Source: Pokkaliibacter sp. MBI-7
Lineage (GTDB): Bacteria > Pseudomonadota > Gammaproteobacteria > Pseudomonadales > Balneatricaceae
Assembly (NCBI RefSeq): GCF_029846635.1
Contig: NZ_JARVTG010000001.1
Location: forward strand, 1,580,501 to 1,644,500
DNA: 64,000 nt
Reading direction: 5' to 3'
Below the pieces are notes generated by a model. The model was not told the origin of the DNA. It saw nothing but the letters and a program-made list of their open reading frames with translations, and searched no databases. The translations under genes were made by a program, and so were the position numbers. This document shows, one piece after another, positions 1 to 10,262 of the stretch (positions are counted from its first letter, which is position 1; each line of letters opens with the position of its first letter).

Positions 1-143
1 CTCGCAGTGTGAACTGCCCTGATCACGGCCACAGCGCCCTTCTCCTTTGTGAAGGCAACTTTGCTATTATGCAAGCCTGCTGCATCCGCTGGCTGTCGCG
101 ACGGTCAGCACAGCATCTCACCCGAACCCTGTAAGGACACGCC

Positions 144-1490
<1,347 letters not shown>

Positions 1491-1589
1491 CGATAGACAG
1501 GGGCGCGCTTCCCCCGGAGGGCGTCAGCCCCTGAGACAGAGTGAAGCGGGCGCACGCTGACGCGTACCCGCTGTTCTCCCTGTGGCGGC

Positions 1590-2909
1590 TTACACCGGCA
1601 GACTGATACGGACTTCCAGCCCCCCTTCAGGGCGATTGTGCAAAGACACCTCACCGCCGTGCTGGTGGACGATCTTCTGTACGATCGCCAGCCCCAGACC
1701 GGCACCGGGAACCCCGCTGCGCGCCTGATTACCGCGCACAAAGGGGGTGAACATCGCCCCCATCTTCTCTTCAGGAATGCCCGGCCCCTGATCAGTCACC
1801 GCCAGATACACCCGTTCGCCTTCCTGCCAGGTCGCCACCGCGAACTCAGGTTTAGCGTAGCGACGGGCGTTCTCCAGCAGATTGACCACCACCCGCTGCA
1901 TCGCCTGCGGCTTGAGGCGTACCGGCGGCAGGGGCCTGAGATCGCAGCGGATTGGCATATCCATCAGCGATACCGCATCCTCCACCAGATAAACCAGATC
2001 ACCAGGCACCAGCTCTTCACCTTCGCCGATGCGGGCCATGTCCATGAACTGGTCGATGATGCTGTCCATCTGCCGGCAGCTCTGACGCATGCTGACGATC
2101 AGCTCTTCATCAGCGATGTCTTCCATGATTTCTGCTGCCAGCCGCATCTTGGTCAGTGGTGTGCGCAAATCGTGAGAGACACCGGCGAGCATCAGGGTGC
2201 GCTCCTTTTCTTGTTCCATCAGTGCGCGGGTCATCTGGTTGAAGCTGCGGCTGACCTCCACCACTTCCGTGGGGCCCTTCTCCGGCAGCGGTTCAATCGG
2301 CTGCCCCTGCCCCAGCTGTCGTGATGCCTGCACCAGCCGCTTCAATGGCTTATGCAGCAGCTGCTGGGTCCACAGGGCACCGACGATGGCCAGCACCATG
2401 GCCGTCAGCCAGATCGCCAGCGTCATGGCCGACAGGCCCAGCGGCAATTCCGACGCGGTCGCCAGCATCCAGTATTGCTGACCGTCCAGCTCGACCTTGA
2501 TCCAGATATAGCCCGGCTCTTCACGGCGCACCAGCAGTTCCATACCGTACTGACGCAGCATGCGCGAAGCCCGGTGCACCAGCATGCGCTGCAATGCCGG
2601 CACGGTGAACATGCCGCCGGTACGGGGTTCAGCACGCTTGGCCTGCTCGTTGTAGGCCATGATGAAGCGCTTGCGCTCGAGCGGTGGCAGAGCCTGCAAT
2701 CCGGCACGTACCGACTGCAGCTGGCGCCCGACCAGCGACACCAGCTCACGGGTCATGGGCTTTTCCACTGCCTCACGGAAGATGGTCAGACTGCTGATCT
2801 GGGCAAACAGGATCAGGGCGATCAGCACCCACAGGTGGCGGGCAAAAAGACTGTGCACCGCCCAGCGCAGGAAGCGTGGCCAGCGCTCGGCATTAGTCCA
2901 CTGGGGCAT
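1590..2909 (-). CDS. EnvZ-like sensor histidine kinase
   Basis: Inner-membrane two-component sensor kinase, 439 aa. Order: membrane segment about residues 23-42, periplasmic domain about 43-155, second membrane segment about 158-180, HAMP, HisKA with H-box SHDLRTP (His246), and an HATPase_c domain with a GPGIPEE G1 box and GAGLGLAIVQ G2 box. The response regulator gene lies immediately upstream and overlaps this one by 17 bp, so the two are translationally coupled. The pair is divergent from a secreted EF-hand protein, which suggests but does not prove that this protein is a target and that divalent cations are the signal. The layout fits the EnvZ family; the actual ligand is unknown. Confidence 0.87.
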   Translation of the reverse strand: MPQWTNAERWPRFLRWAVHSLFARHLWVLIALILFAQISSLTIFREAVEKPMTRELVSLVGRQLQSVRAGLQALPPLERKRFIMAYNEQAKRAEPRTGGMFTVPALQRMLVHRASRMLRQYGMELLVRREEPGYIWIKVELDGQQYWMLATASELPLGLSAMTLAIWLTAMVLAIVGALWTQQLLHKPLKRLVQASRQLGQGQPIEPLPEKGPTEVVEVSRSFNQMTRALMEQEKERTLMLAGVSHDLRTPLTKMRLAAEIMEDIADEELIVSMRQSCRQMDSIIDQFMDMARIGEGEELVPGDLVYLVEDAVSLMDMPIRCDLRPLPPVRLKPQAMQRVVVNLLENARRYAKPEFAVATWQEGERVYLAVTDQGPGIPEEKMGAMFTPFVRGNQARSGVPGAGLGLAIVQKIVHQHGGEVSLHNRPEGGLEVRISLPV

Positions 2910-3618
2910 TCTTGGTCACCAGCACATAACCGAGCGCGCGCACGGTCTGGATATAACGGGGTTCGGCGGGATTGTCTTCTAGCAGGCGGCGCAGGCGCAT
3001 GATCTGCACATCGATGCTACGCTCGGTGATCTCCGCATTGCGGCCACGGCTGACTTCAATCAGGCGTTCGCGGCTCAATGGCCGGCCCGCATTGGCCGCC
3101 AGCGCCCGCAGCAACTCAAACTCACTGCTGTGAATCTGCACCGGTTCACCATCACGGGTCAGCGAGCGCGCTACCGGATCAAAACGGTAGGGACCAAACA
3201 CCACCACTTCTTCCGGCTGCTGTCGCAACTGCGCGCCGAGCATATGCTGACGACGCAGCTGTGCTTCGATACGGGCCAGCAGCTCGCGCGGCTCAAACGG
3301 CTTGGGCAGATAGTCATCGGCGCCCATTTCCAGCCCGACGATACGATCCACCGCCTCACCCCGGGCGGTCAGCATGATGATGGGGATGGTTTCACCACCT
3401 GCACGCAGACGACGGCAGATGGAGAGGCCATCTTCATCTGGCATCATGACGTCGAGAATCAGCAGATCAAAGCTCTCGCGACTCAGTACCTTGTCCAGCT
3501 GTTCGGCATTTTCTACCTGACGTACCCGGTAACCACGGCCACCCAGATAGCGGCTGAGCAGATTACGCAAATCGGCTTCGTCATCGAGAATCAGTAGTTT
3601 TCCGCGTTCTTGTTCCAT
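2893..3618 (-). CDS. OmpR-family response regulator
   Basis: DNA-binding response regulator, 241 aa, partner of the downstream EnvZ-like kinase. Receiver domain at residues 5-120 with acidic pocket DDE, phospho-acceptor D56 (LILDVMMP) and KPF lysine; winged-helix Trans_reg_C domain about 135-235 ending in the typical RALGYVL strand. The frame stays open upstream to 3777, but the ATG at 3618 is preferred: it is preceded by AGGTGA, and the added residues would not belong to the family. Its stop overlaps the kinase start by 17 bp. Regulated genes are not known; the divergent EF-hand gene is the nearest candidate. Confidence 0.9.
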   Translation of the reverse strand: MEQERGKLLILDDEADLRNLLSRYLGGRGYRVRQVENAEQLDKVLSRESFDLLILDVMMPDEDGLSICRRLRAGGETIPIIMLTARGEAVDRIVGLEMGADDYLPKPFEPRELLARIEAQLRRQHMLGAQLRQQPEEVVVFGPYRFDPVARSLTRDGEPVQIHSSEFELLRALAANAGRPLSRERLIEVSRGRNAEITERSIDVQIMRLRRLLEDNPAEPRYIQTVRALGYVLVTKNAPVD

Positions 3619-3924
3619 TACTTCACCTATCAATAAGAACCGGCTGCACTGGCCATCTGCACCCGCCAGCATTCGCTGTACAGCGTCCGGTGTGATGATG
3701 CTTATGATAGCCGTGCCAGAGAAGGCTGCCGTTGGCGAACTATTACACAGGATGACAAAACCACCCCGCTGTGACACTACGTCATTGCGCGCAACAGCTG
3801 CAACGCTGGATTTTCCTCAAAGTACAGGTCATGGGCTCAGCCAGTGGTAACGCAGCCCTTGATAACGACGGGCAATCGCCCACACGCCACCGCAGTGGCA
3901 AGTCAACTGATGAGGTAATCGACC
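3619..3924. other. Divergent intergenic region (response regulator / EF-hand gene)
   Basis: 306 bases between two divergent genes. It must carry both promoters; no convincing reading frame, repeat or terminator was seen. An open extension of the response-regulator frame runs through part of it but lacks a usable start signal. Confidence 0.5.
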
Positions 3925-4674
3925 ATGAAAGCACTGACCAATCTAAAAAACACCGCTTCTAACCGTATCCTGCGCACCTCCCTGCTGGTCATCGGCATGA
4001 TGGGCGCCGCTACCGCGGTCTACGCTGCCAGCACCGACATGAACGGCAAGCTGGGTGACGGCAAGGCACGGATGGAAGAACACTTCAAGCAAGCCGATAC
4101 CGACGGCGATGGCGCACTGTCCAAAGCGGAAGTGGATGCCGCCATACCACGTCTGGCCAGGCACTTTGACGATATCGATGCCAACAAAGACGGCAAGCTG
4201 ACCCCCGATGAACTGAAAACCTACTGGCAGGCGCATCATGACGAACGCATGAAAGACATGCAGGGCAAGATGCAGGCGCGCTTTGACGAACGTTTCAAGA
4301 AAGCTGACAGCAATGGTGATGGCCAGATCTCCAAACAGGAGTTTGAGGCCGAGGCCGCCCAGCGCTTTGCTGCCATGGACAAGAATGGCGACGGGCAGCT
4401 GAGCAGGGAAGAAATCACCAGTCAGATGCGTATGCACGGTGGCAAGCACCATGACGGCAAACACGGCCGCATGGATGATGCCGAACGTCAGGCCAGGTTA
4501 ATGGATGAGTTCAAGAAGGCCGACACCGACGGTGATGGCGCCCTGTCGCTGGCCGAAGCCGACAAAGCCATGCCACGTCTGGCTAAACACTTTGAACAGC
4601 TCGATGCCGACAAGGATGGCAAAGTCACCCTGACCGAACTGCAGGCGGCTCACAAGCAACATCATCAGGGCTGA
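3925..4674 (+). CDS. Secreted EF-hand calcium-binding protein (six EF loops)
   Basis: Exported protein of 249 aa with a Sec signal peptide (hydrophobic stretch about residues 15-34, ending YAAS). The mature part holds six canonical EF-hand loops, each starting with Asp and ending with Glu at loop position 12: DTDGDGALSKAE, DANKDGKLTPDE, DSNGDGQISKQE, DKNGDGQLSREE, DTDGDGALSLAE and DADKDGKVTLTE. Loops 1-2 and 5-6 are near copies (each pair joined by a xxMPRLAKHF-like linker), so an internal duplication is likely. A His-rich linker (HGGKHHDGKHGR) lies between loops 4 and 5. It probably binds or buffers Ca2+ in the periplasm or outside the cell. It sits divergent from a two-component system that may control it. 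A strong terminator follows. Confidence 0.88.
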   Translation: MKALTNLKNTASNRILRTSLLVIGMMGAATAVYAASTDMNGKLGDGKARMEEHFKQADTDGDGALSKAEVDAAIPRLARHFDDIDANKDGKLTPDELKTYWQAHHDERMKDMQGKMQARFDERFKKADSNGDGQISKQEFEAEAAQRFAAMDKNGDGQLSREEITSQMRMHGGKHHDGKHGRMDDAERQARLMDEFKKADTDGDGALSLAEADKAMPRLAKHFEQLDADKDGKVTLTELQAAHKQHHQG

Positions 4675-4983
4675 ACTTTTTCAGCGTGACCCTGTCGAAC
4701 GCAGTGTCACCATCAATAATCACCATTGCGCGGCCACTCCCTCTCCAGTGGGCCGCGCTTTTTTTGCCCGCCACTCAGCACTTCATTAACGCAACGAGAC
4801 GGTAAATAAACCTTTTCGCCATCCTTGATTACATTTTGTTGCAAGACATCCGTTAATCGCCAAGAATGATGCATCGACTCCGATGGCGATAGGCAAGGCG
4901 CAAGGACGTCAGCCACCTGCCGATGCAGATAATCGCCGCCACTCACCGACTGCGTGATGCAGTAACGCACAGAGGGAAGGTGC
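4675..4983 (+). other. Intergenic region upstream of the PspA-like gene
   Basis: 309 bases. The first part holds the terminator of the EF-hand gene (4728-4765). The rest is less GC-rich and should carry the promoter of the PspA-like/yqiJ/yqiK genes. The start at 4984 is preceded by AGGGAAGG. No further gene was seen. Confidence 0.5.
4728..4765 (+). terminator. Intrinsic terminator after the EF-hand gene
   Basis: GCGCGGCC (4728-4735) pairs with GGCCGCGC (4751-4758), with ACT/AGT continuing the stem, and is followed directly by a run of seven T. It lies 54 bases after the EF-hand stop codon. Confidence 0.88.
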
Positions 4984-5658
4984 ATGGCCGACATACTCTT
5001 GAAACGCGTCAGCCGCCTGATCAGTAGCAATCTCAGCCACTGGCTGGCCGCACTGGAGCGCAGTTGCCCGGAGCAGGCCTATACTCAGGCCATGGCAGAA
5101 GTGGACAGTCTGGCTGACAGCATTCGCCACGAATTTGGCCAGGTCAGCGCCAGCAAATATCAGGCTGACAAACAACGTCAGCAGTTACAGCAACAGCACC
5201 GCCGGCTGGCCATGCCACTGACACAGGCTGTCGACAGCCAACGCGATGATCTGGCACAGACCATCATCGCCGAGCAGCTGCAACTGGAAAGCCAGATCCA
5301 GTCCATCGCCGTGCAGCTGCGCACCCTCAGTGACCGCGAAAACGAACTCAATACCTTCCTCAAAGCTCTTAGTGCCAAGCAGTACGAACTGCGCAGTGAA
5401 CTGGATCTGGTGCGCGAACACAGCCAGCAGCAGGACATCCCGCACGGCCCGTTCAGCAACACTACCGCTCCCCTCGGCAGCATCATTGGTGATAGTCACC
5501 TTACACCCGTGCATAGCCAGCAGCTGGCCGAACTGGAGCAACTCAGTCAGGAACAGCAGATTGCCGAACGGCTGGCTGCCACCAAGGCGCAGCGCCAGCA
5601 CACCACAGCCGAGCCAGCTGCGGCCGACGTCGCCAGACCGCGCAACCATGAACACTGA
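4984..5658 (+). CDS. PspA/IM30-like coiled-coil protein
   Basis: Soluble, almost wholly alpha-helical protein of 224 aa, rich in Gln, Glu and Leu. It has an N-terminal amphipathic helix (MADILLKRVSRLISSNLSHW) and long heptad-like helices in residues 60-155, as in the PspA/IM30 (ESCRT-III-like) family. Family members bind the inner face of the cytoplasmic membrane and protect it under stress. The C-terminal 60 residues are Pro/Ala-rich and less conserved in character. It is followed after 53 bp by yqiJ and then yqiK. The combination of a PspA-like protein with an NfeD-like protein and a flotillin recurs in bacteria and points to membrane-domain maintenance. Family call by fold pattern rather than by a unique motif. 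Confidence 0.7.
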   Translation: MADILLKRVSRLISSNLSHWLAALERSCPEQAYTQAMAEVDSLADSIRHEFGQVSASKYQADKQRQQLQQQHRRLAMPLTQAVDSQRDDLAQTIIAEQLQLESQIQSIAVQLRTLSDRENELNTFLKALSAKQYELRSELDLVREHSQQQDIPHGPFSNTTAPLGSIIGDSHLTPVHSQQLAELEQLSQEQQIAERLAATKAQRQHTTAEPAAADVARPRNHEH

Positions 5659-5711
5659 AGCGCATCGTAGCCAGTCCACGCTCTCCTTTTCACCCTGCCA
5701 AGGACCCCGTC

Positions 5712-6386
5712 ATGTGGCATCTGCTGCTTGCTGATGAAAACCTGATTTTCTCTGTGGCTCTGGCCATCATGCTGATACTGGCGGTGCTGGAAGGCGGCGC
5801 CACCCTGCTCGGCATGGGCCTTTCAGGCTTGTTTGAGCACCTTATCCCCGGCCTTGACCTGCATACCGATGCCCACCTGCCTGACAACAGTAATGCCCTG
5901 TCACGCCTGCTCGGCTGGATGAAAGTCGGCGAAGTGCCCCTGCTGGTGGTGCTGATCGTCTTCCTCACCTGCTTCGGGCTGATCGGTATTGGTCTGCAGG
6001 CCATCGCCTTGCAGCTGACCGGCCTGCTGTGGCCGGGCTGGCTGATGTGCCTGCCCAGTCTGCTGCTGACCCTGCCCTGTACCCGGGCGCTGAGCAGTCT
6101 GGTGGGCAAGGTGATGCCACGGGATGAAACCACCGCCATTCGCTCCGACGCGCTGGTCGGGCGTATTGCCATTATTACCCTCGGCGAAGCGCGCCACGGC
6201 AGCCCTGCCGAAGCCCGCACCCGGGATCAGTTCGGTCAGACCCACTATGTAATGGTCGAGCCGGACGAAGAGGACGCCGTCCTCAGGCAGGGCGAGGAAG
6301 TCCTGCTGATCAGACAACTTGGCAGCCGTTTCCGGGCGATTGCCAACCCCCATCCGCAGTTGTCCGCCAGCCAGGGACGGCCCTGA
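5712..6386 (+). CDS. yqiJ: YqiJ family inner-membrane OB-fold protein
   Basis: Integral membrane protein, 224 aa. Membrane segments occur at about residues 9-38, 76-98 and 100-125; the C-terminal part (about 140-205) is a soluble beta-rich segment of the OB-fold type found in NfeD-like proteins. Such proteins are encoded next to flotillins and are thought to act together with them. AGGA precedes the start. It ends 72 bp before the flotillin start and lies 53 bp behind the PspA-like gene, so an operon is likely. Confidence 0.8.
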   Translation: MWHLLLADENLIFSVALAIMLILAVLEGGATLLGMGLSGLFEHLIPGLDLHTDAHLPDNSNALSRLLGWMKVGEVPLLVVLIVFLTCFGLIGIGLQAIALQLTGLLWPGWLMCLPSLLLTLPCTRALSSLVGKVMPRDETTAIRSDALVGRIAIITLGEARHGSPAEARTRDQFGQTHYVMVEPDEEDAVLRQGEEVLLIRQLGSRFRAIANPHPQLSASQGRP

Positions 6387-6458
6387 CAGGATCGCTGATG
6401 CCTCACTATCAGAAGCATCAGTCTTAGCAACACGAATCTCAAAGGAGTGGAATTCCCC

Positions 6459-8201
6459 ATGATTGATCTGAACAACCTGCTCAATATTGCCATCATCGCT
6501 GGAGTGGTGATTGTCGCCCTGTTCGCCATTGGTCTGATTCTGGTACGCCTGTATCGACGAGCCACCAAGGAAGTGTCCTTCGTCCGTACCGGCTTCGGTG
6601 GCGAGAAGGTCATCGTCAATGGCGGTGCACTGGTGCTGCCGGTGCTGCATGAGATCATCCCGGTCAATATGAATACCCTGCGTCTGGAAGTGCGCCGGGC
6701 TTCAGAACAGGCGCTGATTACCCGTGACCGTATGCGTGTTGACGTCACCGCCGAGTTCTATGTGCGGGTCAAGCCCACCGGTGAATCCATCGCCAACGCC
6801 GCCCAAACGCTGGGGATGAAAACCATGCACCCGAACGAGCTGAAGGAACTGGTGGAAGGTAAGTTTGTCGATGCCCTGCGTGCGGTGGCGGCCGAGATGG
6901 CCATGGAAGAGCTGCACGAAAAACGCGTCGACTTCGTGCAGAAAGTGCAGCAGGTGGTCTCCGAAGATCTGCTGAAAAACGGTCTGGAGCTGGAAACCGT
7001 GTCGCTCACCGGCCTGGATCAGACCGGCTTTGAGCACTTCAACCCGCAGAATGCCTTCGACGCCGAAGGTCTGACCAAGCTGACCGAAGCCATCGAGTCA
7101 CGACGCAAGAAACGCAACGATATCGAGCAGGAAACTGACCTCGCCATCAAGCAGAAGAATCTGGAAACCGAGCGTACCAAGCTGCAAATCTCTCGTGATG
7201 AGGAGTACGCCCGTCTGGAGCAGGAGCGGGAAATTTCCGTGCGTCGTGCCGCTCAGTCAGCGGAAATCGCCCGCGAACAGGCAGAGAAAAAGCGCGAAGC
7301 TGAAGAAGCGGAAATCGCCGCTCAGCGTGAAGTGGACCTGCGCCGCATCAACGCCGAGCGTGATATTCAAAACGAGAACATCCAGAAAGAGCAGGCGGTT
7401 AAAGAGCGTGAAATCAGCAAGGAACGCGCTCTGGAACAGTCTGAGATCGAGCGACGTAAAGCCGTCGAGCTGGCTGAGCAGGAGCGTGCCATTGCCGTGG
7501 CCGAGAAATCCCGCGCTGAATCCGAAGCCAAGGCCGAAGCCGACCGTGCTCGTGCTGCAGCGGTGAAGGAAGAAGAGAACGTCATCACCGTGCGGGATAC
7601 CGAGCGCGCCGAACGTGCCAAGACCATTGAGCTGGTCAACGCCCGTCAGGAAGCCGAGAAAGAAGCCATCACCATTGTTGTCGCCGCCGAAGCCGAGAAG
7701 AAGGCCGCGGAAGATCAGGCCGAAGCCATTCGTATTGCCGCAGAAGCAGAAGCCGAGAAGGCCCGTCTGCAGGCCCGTGGTCAGGCCGATGCGCAGTTGC
7801 TGCTGGCCGATGCGCAGGCCCGTCAGTTCACGGTGGAAGCGGAAGGCAAGCGCGCCGTCAACGAAGCCAGCAACCTGCTGTCAGCCGAGCAGATTGCCAT
7901 GCAGGTCCGTCTGGCTCTGCTGGAGCAGTTGCCCAACATCATCCGCGAGTCGGTCAAACCCATGGAGCAGATCAGCGACATCAAGATCCTGCAGGTACAG
8001 GGGCTGGGTCAGGAATCCGGCGCGCTGGGTAATGCGGATGATGCCGGTAAAGGATCGCTGGCCGACCAGATGGTCAACAGTGCCCTGCGCTACCGTGCTC
8101 AGGCACCCTTGCTGGACTCCCTGCTGTCGGAAATCGGCCTCAAGGGCGGAGACATCAATGGCCTGACGGCTCTGAACGATAATCCCCTGAAAAAAGACTA
8201 A
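6459..8201 (+). CDS. yqiK: Flotillin family protein YqiK
   Basis: Membrane-anchored SPFH/flotillin protein, 580 aa. Order: one N-terminal membrane segment (about residues 9-30), SPFH/band-7 domain (about 40-210), then a very long Glu/Ala/Arg-rich coiled coil (about 210-470) with many EAE/AEAEK repeats, and a flotillin C-terminal region. Flotillins assemble into membrane microdomains. A GTG codon at 6447 is in frame, but it lies inside the AAAGGAG ribosome binding site (6441-6447); the ATG 11 bases further is therefore chosen. Upstream partners are the PspA-like gene and yqiJ. A strong hairpin follows the stop codon. Confidence 0.88.
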   Translation: MIDLNNLLNIAIIAGVVIVALFAIGLILVRLYRRATKEVSFVRTGFGGEKVIVNGGALVLPVLHEIIPVNMNTLRLEVRRASEQALITRDRMRVDVTAEFYVRVKPTGESIANAAQTLGMKTMHPNELKELVEGKFVDALRAVAAEMAMEELHEKRVDFVQKVQQVVSEDLLKNGLELETVSLTGLDQTGFEHFNPQNAFDAEGLTKLTEAIESRRKKRNDIEQETDLAIKQKNLETERTKLQISRDEEYARLEQEREISVRRAAQSAEIAREQAEKKREAEEAEIAAQREVDLRRINAERDIQNENIQKEQAVKEREISKERALEQSEIERRKAVELAEQERAIAVAEKSRAESEAKAEADRARAAAVKEEENVITVRDTERAERAKTIELVNARQEAEKEAITIVVAAEAEKKAAEDQAEAIRIAAEAEAEKARLQARGQADAQLLLADAQARQFTVEAEGKRAVNEASNLLSAEQIAMQVRLALLEQLPNIIRESVKPMEQISDIKILQVQGLGQESGALGNADDAGKGSLADQMVNSALRYRAQAPLLDSLLSEIGLKGGDINGLTALNDNPLKKD

Positions 8202-8218
8202 CCCGCTGTTCATCCTTT

Positions 8219-8260
8219 GCAGGTAAGGCCACCACCGGAGGGTGGAACGGCCTTACCTGC
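8219..8260 (+). terminator. Strong stem-loop downstream of yqiK
   Basis: GCAGGTAAGGCC (8219-8230) pairs perfectly with GGCCTTACCTGC (8249-8260), and CCACC/GGTGG adds an inner stem. There is no T run on either side, so it may be a Rho-independent terminator of weak type, an mRNA 3' stabiliser, or a leader element of the next gene. Confidence 0.5.
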
Positions 8261-8427
8261 AATGCTCTCCCAGGCCTGGCGCCAAGCGCTGGCTCCACCC
8301 GCACCCCGCCCCTTTTCCAACCACCTGCTCCAATTGTGGAAATGACGCACACAATAGGAACTCAATGGTTATTTCTGTTTCTAACTGGCATCCGATCTGC
8401 ACCGATCACCATCGGAAGGACCTTGCC

Positions 8428-9168
8428 ATGCGCTCTGCACAATCCGTATTTCTCAGTATCGCTCTGCTGGCCCTGAGTCTGTCGTCCGCGCAGGCGGCAC
8501 AGACGTTCCGCAGCGGTCCCGAGGCTACCAGTCTGGTCGAGCTTTACACCTCCGAAGGCTGCAGCAGCTGTCCGCCCGCCGATGACTGGCTGTCCTCCCT
8601 GCGTCAGCAGCCGGGGCTGTTTAAAAGCTTTATCCCGGTCGCTTTCCACGTTGATTACTGGAATAACCTTGGCTGGACCGACCGCTTCGCCCGCGCGCTA
8701 TACAGCGACCGTCAGCGTCAGCAGGCCGCGCAGGGGCAGACCAGTCAGGTCTATACCCCCGGCTTTATCATCAATAACCATGAATGGCGCAGCTGGTTTG
8801 GCGGTGCCCGCCAGTGGCAGGCCAGTGAGGAACATCCCGGCGTGCTGGAGGCCAGTCTGTCCGGGCAGCAGCTGGACGTGCGCTTTGAACACGGAGCCAC
8901 AGGGCAACAGCTGAATCTGGCCTATCTGGGCAATGGCCTGAGCAGCAAGGTACAGTCTGGGGAAAACAGCGGGCGCACCCTGCAGCATGATTTTGTGGTG
9001 CTGGACTGGCAGCAATTTGCCAGCCCGCCTGCTGAGGCAGGCCACTGGCAACTGACCCTGCCGCCGGTACCTCAGCTCGGCCAGCAACAGACCGCGCTGG
9101 TGATGTGGGTCTCCCCCGCCAACTCACTCAAGGCGATTCAGGCCACCGGAGGTTATTTGCAGGAGTAG
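8428..9168 (+). CDS. Secreted DUF1223 thioredoxin-like protein
   Basis: Exported protein of 246 aa with a clean signal peptide (about residues 1-22, ending AQAAQ). The DUF1223 signature TSEGCSSCPPADDWL carries a CxxC pair at the position of a thioredoxin active site and is followed by FHVDYWNNLGWTDRFA. The family is found in many proteobacteria; its substrate is unknown. The frame is open from 8242, but the ATG at 8428 has GGAAGGA just upstream and starts exactly at the signal peptide. It stands alone; the next gene converges from the other strand with a 3-bp gap. Confidence 0.85.
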   Translation: MRSAQSVFLSIALLALSLSSAQAAQTFRSGPEATSLVELYTSEGCSSCPPADDWLSSLRQQPGLFKSFIPVAFHVDYWNNLGWTDRFARALYSDRQRQQAAQGQTSQVYTPGFIINNHEWRSWFGGARQWQASEEHPGVLEASLSGQQLDVRFEHGATGQQLNLAYLGNGLSSKVQSGENSGRTLQHDFVVLDWQQFASPPAEAGHWQLTLPPVPQLGQQQTALVMWVSPANSLKAIQATGGYLQE

Positions 9169-9171
9169 CGG

Positions 9172-10158
9172 CTACTCTGACACTCTCGTCAGCAACGCAG
9201 GCTTTGCCTGAAAACGCCGCCGATATTCACTGGGTGACAGGCCCAGCTGCTGGCGAAACAGCTTGTTGAATGAGGTACGGTCGTCGTAGCCAATCGCCCA
9301 GACGATCTTTTCCACTGCCATCCGGCTGGTTTCCAGCAGCTCACGGGCCTTCTCAATGCGCAGCAGCTGAATATAACGACTGAGGTTATGGCCGGTGGCC
9401 TGCAGGAAGCGTCGTTGCAGGGTGCGGGGGCTGACAGCAATCTGCGCTGCCAGCTGCTCCAGACTCCAGCGCGTGGCCAGCGCCTGTTGCAACTGACGCT
9501 GCAGCTGCAGCACCTGGGCATCACCATGACTGAGCAGGGGGATAAAACGCTGATAGAAGCGCTGTTCGCGCTCGGCCGTATCCAGCAGAAAATACTTGCT
9601 GAGCTGCATCACCAGACTGGGCCCGCTGCAGCGTAACAGCAGGCGCAGCACCAGATCCGTCCAGGCGGTCAGGCCGCCGGCACTGATCACATCGGCTTCC
9701 TCAATCAGCAGCGGCGCCGTATCCCAGTGAATCTGCGGGTAGCACTGACGAAACTCCGACTCGGCCAGCCAGTGGGTCGTCAGTCGGCGCCCGTTAAATA
9801 ATCCCGACTCCGCCAGCAAAGCCGCGCCCACACAGGCTGAACACAGCAGGGCGCCACGCTGATACTGCTGTCGCAACCAGACAAAGAAGGCTTCATCCGC
9901 CTGCGCCCGCTCGCCCATGCTGCATGGCGGCAGGATCACCACATCGACCTCATCCTGCAGACTCCAGTGGTGCGGCAAGGCCAGCCGGTTCGCCCCCAGA
10001 CACAGAAAGCCGCAGTGCAACGGCAACCAGCTGTCAGCTCCGTTTTCCAGCCGCAGTTGCTCCGCCACCGCCAGCATTTCGCTCAGCCCATAGAGCGCTG
10101 ATGGCAGAGCATGCTCATAGGCAACGATGGCGATACGCACCGCCCCAGAGGTCTTCAT
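9172..10158 (-). CDS. AraC-family regulator with DJ-1/PfpI-like N-terminal domain
   Basis: Transcription regulator of 328 aa. Residues 5-180 form a class-I glutamine-amidotransferase-like (DJ-1/PfpI) sensor domain with an intact-looking nucleophile-elbow segment CSACVGAALLAESG. The C-terminal 100 residues are an AraC helix-turn-helix pair (LAAQIAVSPRTLQRRF and IVWAIGYDDRTSFNKLF). This is the FtrA/GlxA type. The ATG at 10158 (GGGGTGG upstream) is preferred over an in-frame GTG at 10170. It is divergent from a cysteine hydrolase gene with a 104-bp shared region and probably controls it. Confidence 0.87.
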   Translation of the reverse strand: MKTSGAVRIAIVAYEHALPSALYGLSEMLAVAEQLRLENGADSWLPLHCGFLCLGANRLALPHHWSLQDEVDVVILPPCSMGERAQADEAFFVWLRQQYQRGALLCSACVGAALLAESGLFNGRRLTTHWLAESEFRQCYPQIHWDTAPLLIEEADVISAGGLTAWTDLVLRLLLRCSGPSLVMQLSKYFLLDTAEREQRFYQRFIPLLSHGDAQVLQLQRQLQQALATRWSLEQLAAQIAVSPRTLQRRFLQATGHNLSRYIQLLRIEKARELLETSRMAVEKIVWAIGYDDRTSFNKLFRQQLGLSPSEYRRRFQAKPALLTRVSE

Positions 10159-10262
10159 GTCGTAATCCACCCCGAGATTGTCATTTACGCCAACAGTCTG
10201 CCCGCTGCGGCTCCGCTAATCTAGCGTCTGTCACTTCACTTACTCCTGCAGAGGAAGCCACC

